A stretch of 7,646 nt of DNA from Solirubrobacterales bacterium (GTDB taxonomy: Bacteria; Actinomycetota; Thermoleophilia; Solirubrobacterales; Solirubrobacteraceae): NCBI GenBank assembly GCA_025963955.1, contig JAOPZU010000438.1, forward strand, positions 1-7,646. The letters are read 5' to 3'. Positions 6,182 to 7,646 of this stretch are shown here, piece after piece. How positions within the stretch are numbered: position 1 is the stretch's first letter; each line of letters opens with the position of its first letter. The notes under the pieces were generated by a model that did no database searches, was not told where the DNA came from, and saw nothing but the letters and a program-made list of their open reading frames with translations. Position numbers and translations under genes: made by a program.

Positions 6182-7053
6182 AGACCCCAGACGTAGCCCG
6201 GCCGGCCCGCGACGTCGGCACCCTCCTGGAGGCCCTGCCGTACATCCGCGAGTTCCACGGCCGCACGATCGTCGTCAAGTACGGCGGCGCGGCGATGACC
6301 GACCCGGCGCTGCGCGAGGAGTTCGCCCGCGACGTCGTGCTGCTGAAGTACGTCGGGCTGAACGTCGTCGTCGTGCACGGCGGCGGCCCCGACATCACGA
6401 GGTACATGCGGCGCCTGGACATGGACGTCGAGTTCGTCGACGGGCTGCGGGTGTCCGACGCCGACACCGTGGAGATCGCGAAGATGGTCCTCGTCGGCAA
6501 GGTGAACAAGGACATCGTGCTGCGCATCAACCGCCACGGGCAGCCGGCGGTCGGCCTGTCCGGCGACGACGGCGGCCTCTTCCGCGCGGAGAAGCAGCTG
6601 GCCAGGGACGGCTCGGACATCGGCTACGTCGGCCGCATCGAGAAGGTCGACGTGGACGTCATCAACCACATCGCCCAGGACTACATCCCGGTCGTCGCGT
6701 CGATCGCGGCGGACGCGGACGGCGCGTCCTACAACGTCAACGCCGACGAGGCCGCCACCGCCGTAGCCCGCGCGATGGGCGCCTACAAGGTCATGTTCCT
6801 CACCGACGTGGAAGGCTGGATGCGCGACCCGGCCGACCCGACGTCCGTCATCTCCGAGGCGCACGCCGACGAGGTCGAGGCGGCGCTGCCCGGCATCAGC
6901 GGCGGGATGCGCCCCAAGCTCCAGGCCTGCATCGACGCGATCCACGGGGGCGTGTCCTTCGCCCACATCGTCGACGGCCGCGTCCCGCACTCGCTGCTGC
7001 TCGAGCTCTTCACGAACGCTGGTATCGGCACGAAGATCCGGGCTGCGCTGTGA
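6178..7053 (+). CDS. argB: N-acetylglutamate kinase (arginine-sensitive type)
   Basis: ArgB phosphorylates the gamma-carboxyl of N-acetylglutamate with ATP, usually the controlled step when ArgJ recycles acetyl groups. The product has 291 residues, normal for the hexameric bacterial form. The amino-acid-kinase fold is clear: VVKYGGAAM (phosphate-binding K34), VVVHGGGPDI (65-73; the family often has PQI), LRVSDADTVEIAKMVL, GKVNKDIV, VGLSGDDGGLF (from V125), YNVNADEAA (185-193, D190), LTDVEGW (208-214) and GGMRPK (K247). Two features point to feedback inhibition by arginine. The N-terminal helix LLEALPYIREFHGRTIV precedes the first strand, as in hexameric inhibitable kinases, and the C-terminus has the HSLLLELFTNAGIGT signature (271-285). 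Arginine control is therefore inferred from family knowledge, not shown here. The ATG overlaps the argJ stop (ATGA), and GGAG lies 8 bases ahead of it at 6166-6169. The stop overlaps argD (GTGA). Confidence 0.97.
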   Translation: MKTPDVARPARDVGTLLEALPYIREFHGRTIVVKYGGAAMTDPALREEFARDVVLLKYVGLNVVVVHGGGPDITRYMRRLDMDVEFVDGLRVSDADTVEIAKMVLVGKVNKDIVLRINRHGQPAVGLSGDDGGLFRAEKQLARDGSDIGYVGRIEKVDVDVINHIAQDYIPVVASIAADADGASYNVNADEAATAVARAMGAYKVMFLTDVEGWMRDPADPTSVISEAHADEVEAALPGISGGMRPKLQACIDAIHGGVSFAHIVDGRVPHSLLLELFTNAGIGTKIRAAL

Positions 7054-7646
7054 CCATCGCCGACGACTTCCTGACCCACAACTACGCCCGGCAGCCCGTC
7101 GAGTTCGTGCGCGGCGAGGGCGCGTGCCTGTGGGACGCCGACGGACACGAGTACCTGGACCTGCAGACGGGCCTGGCGGTCAACTCCGTCGGTCATTGCC
7201 ACCCGCGTGTCGTCGCGGCGATCCGGGAGCAGGCCGGCTCGCTGATCCACGTCGGCAACCTCTTCTACACCGACCCCATGGTGCGCCTGGCCGAGCGCCT
7301 GGCGCGGGCCTCGGCGCTCGGCGACGGGACGCGCGTCTTCTTCACCAACAGCGGGACGGAGGCCGTCGAGGCCGCGCTCAAGTGCGCGCGCAAGCGCCGC
7401 CGCGCGGGCGACATCATCTCGGTCCACCGCGGCTTCCACGGCCGGACCTACGGCGCCCTGAGCGCCACGCCGCAGGAGGCCAAGCAGGCGCCGTTCGCGC
7501 CGCTGGTCCCGGGGTTCAGCGCGGTCGAGCCGACCGTCGAGGCCATCACGGCGGCCGTCGGCCCGCAAACCGCAGCGGTCATCATCGAGCCGGTGCAGGG
7601 GGAGAGCGGCGTCTACGCGCTCGACGCCACGGTGCTGCAGGCCGCC
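7050..7646 (+). CDS. argD: Acetylornithine aminotransferase, N-terminal 199 residues (3' end outside window)
   Basis: ArgD is a PLP enzyme that transfers an amino group from glutamate to N-acetylglutamate semialdehyde, giving N-acetylornithine for ArgJ. The frame is open from GTG at 7050 to the window end: 199 codons, about half of the usual 390-400. Class III aminotransferase blocks are in order. They are WDADGHEYLDLQTGLAVNS (about 30-48) and GHCHPRV; NSGTEAVEAALK (100-111), whose SGT binds the PLP phosphate; GFHGRTYGALSAT (128-140), with F129 expected to stack on the cofactor; and IIEPVQGESGV (178-188). The PLP-binding lysine lies beyond the window. The alternative names within this family (ornithine or succinylornithine aminotransferase) are less likely, given its place directly after argB. 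GTG overlaps the argB stop as GTGA. No strong SD is visible, so coupling to argB translation is likely. Confidence 0.94.
   Translation, partial: MTIADDFLTHNYARQPVEFVRGEGACLWDADGHEYLDLQTGLAVNSVGHCHPRVVAAIREQAGSLIHVGNLFYTDPMVRLAERLARASALGDGTRVFFTNSGTEAVEAALKCARKRRRAGDIISVHRGFHGRTYGALSATPQEAKQAPFAPLVPGFSAVEPTVEAITAAVGPQTAAVIIEPVQGESGVYALDATVLQAA

Larger units (their letters stand above)
1..7646 (+). other. Probable single transcription unit: RNA methyltransferase - pheST - argCJBD
   Basis: All seven genes point the same way. Junctions are methyltransferase/pheS ATGA (398-401), pheS/pheT a 15-base gap, pheT/argC an 8-base overlap (3933-3940), argC/argJ GTGA (4934-4937), argJ/argB ATGA (6178-6181) and argB/argD GTGA (7050-7053). 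No junction has space for a conventional promoter or terminator. Internal promoters inside coding sequence, for example near the end of pheT, cannot be excluded. I saw no AT-rich -10 or operator-like element there by eye. The unit is open at both ends of the window; further arg genes probably follow argD, by analogy with actinobacterial arg clusters. Confidence 0.75.

Noticed and set aside
5959..6990. 343-codon open frame on the - strand opposite argB and the end of argJ
   Set aside because: The product is a V/D/A/H/R-rich translation of the complement of a clear kinase gene, with no recognisable domain. Long antisense frames are expected in DNA this rich in G and C at third positions.

Overview
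The window is a densely packed, very GC-rich stretch of core bacterial chromosome. All seven genes are on the + strand. In order they are: the 3' end of a SpoU/TrmH-family RNA 2'-O-methyltransferase, pheS, pheT, argC, argJ, argB and the 5' part of argD. The order RNA methyltransferase - pheS - pheT - arg genes is, from memory, typical of Actinobacteria. The strong G/C third-position bias and the use of GTG starts agree with this. PheS carries a four-cysteine C-terminal segment and, as far as I recall, mycobacterial and streptomycete PheS do not. A deep-branching actinobacterial lineage such as Thermoleophilia/Solirubrobacterales is therefore my best guess. That placement is inference, not proof.

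Layout. Positions 1-401 hold the last 132 residues of the methyltransferase, including all three SpoU motifs. Positions 398-1504 are pheS and 1520-3940 are pheT, the two subunits of phenylalanyl-tRNA synthetase. Positions 3933-4937 are argC, 4934-6181 argJ, 6178-7053 argB and 7050-7646 argD, which is cut by the window end. The only gap between genes is 15 bases, between pheS and pheT, and it holds a strong ribosome binding site. Every other junction overlaps: four are 4-base ATGA/GTGA overlaps and pheT/argC overlap by 8 bases. No stretch is long enough for a conventional promoter, operator, terminator or leader between genes. The simplest reading is one co-transcribed, translationally coupled run that begins upstream of the window and continues past its end.

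Function. PheS and PheT form the (alpha-beta)2 enzyme that charges tRNA-Phe. ArgJ, ArgB, ArgC and ArgD make up the acetylated arm of ornithine/arginine synthesis. ArgJ supplies N-acetylglutamate by recycling acetyl from N-acetylornithine, ArgB phosphorylates it, ArgC reduces it and ArgD transaminates it, returning N-acetylornithine to ArgJ. ArgB carries the N-terminal helix and C-terminal signature of arginine-inhibited kinases, so end-product control probably acts there.

I found no mobile element, CRISPR array, RNA gene, toxin-antitoxin or defence system, and no sign of a new system. The points worth a second look are modest: the pheT-argC overlap, which ties arginine synthesis to the synthetase genes, and sequence variants at normally conserved sites in PheS, PheT, ArgC and ArgJ.
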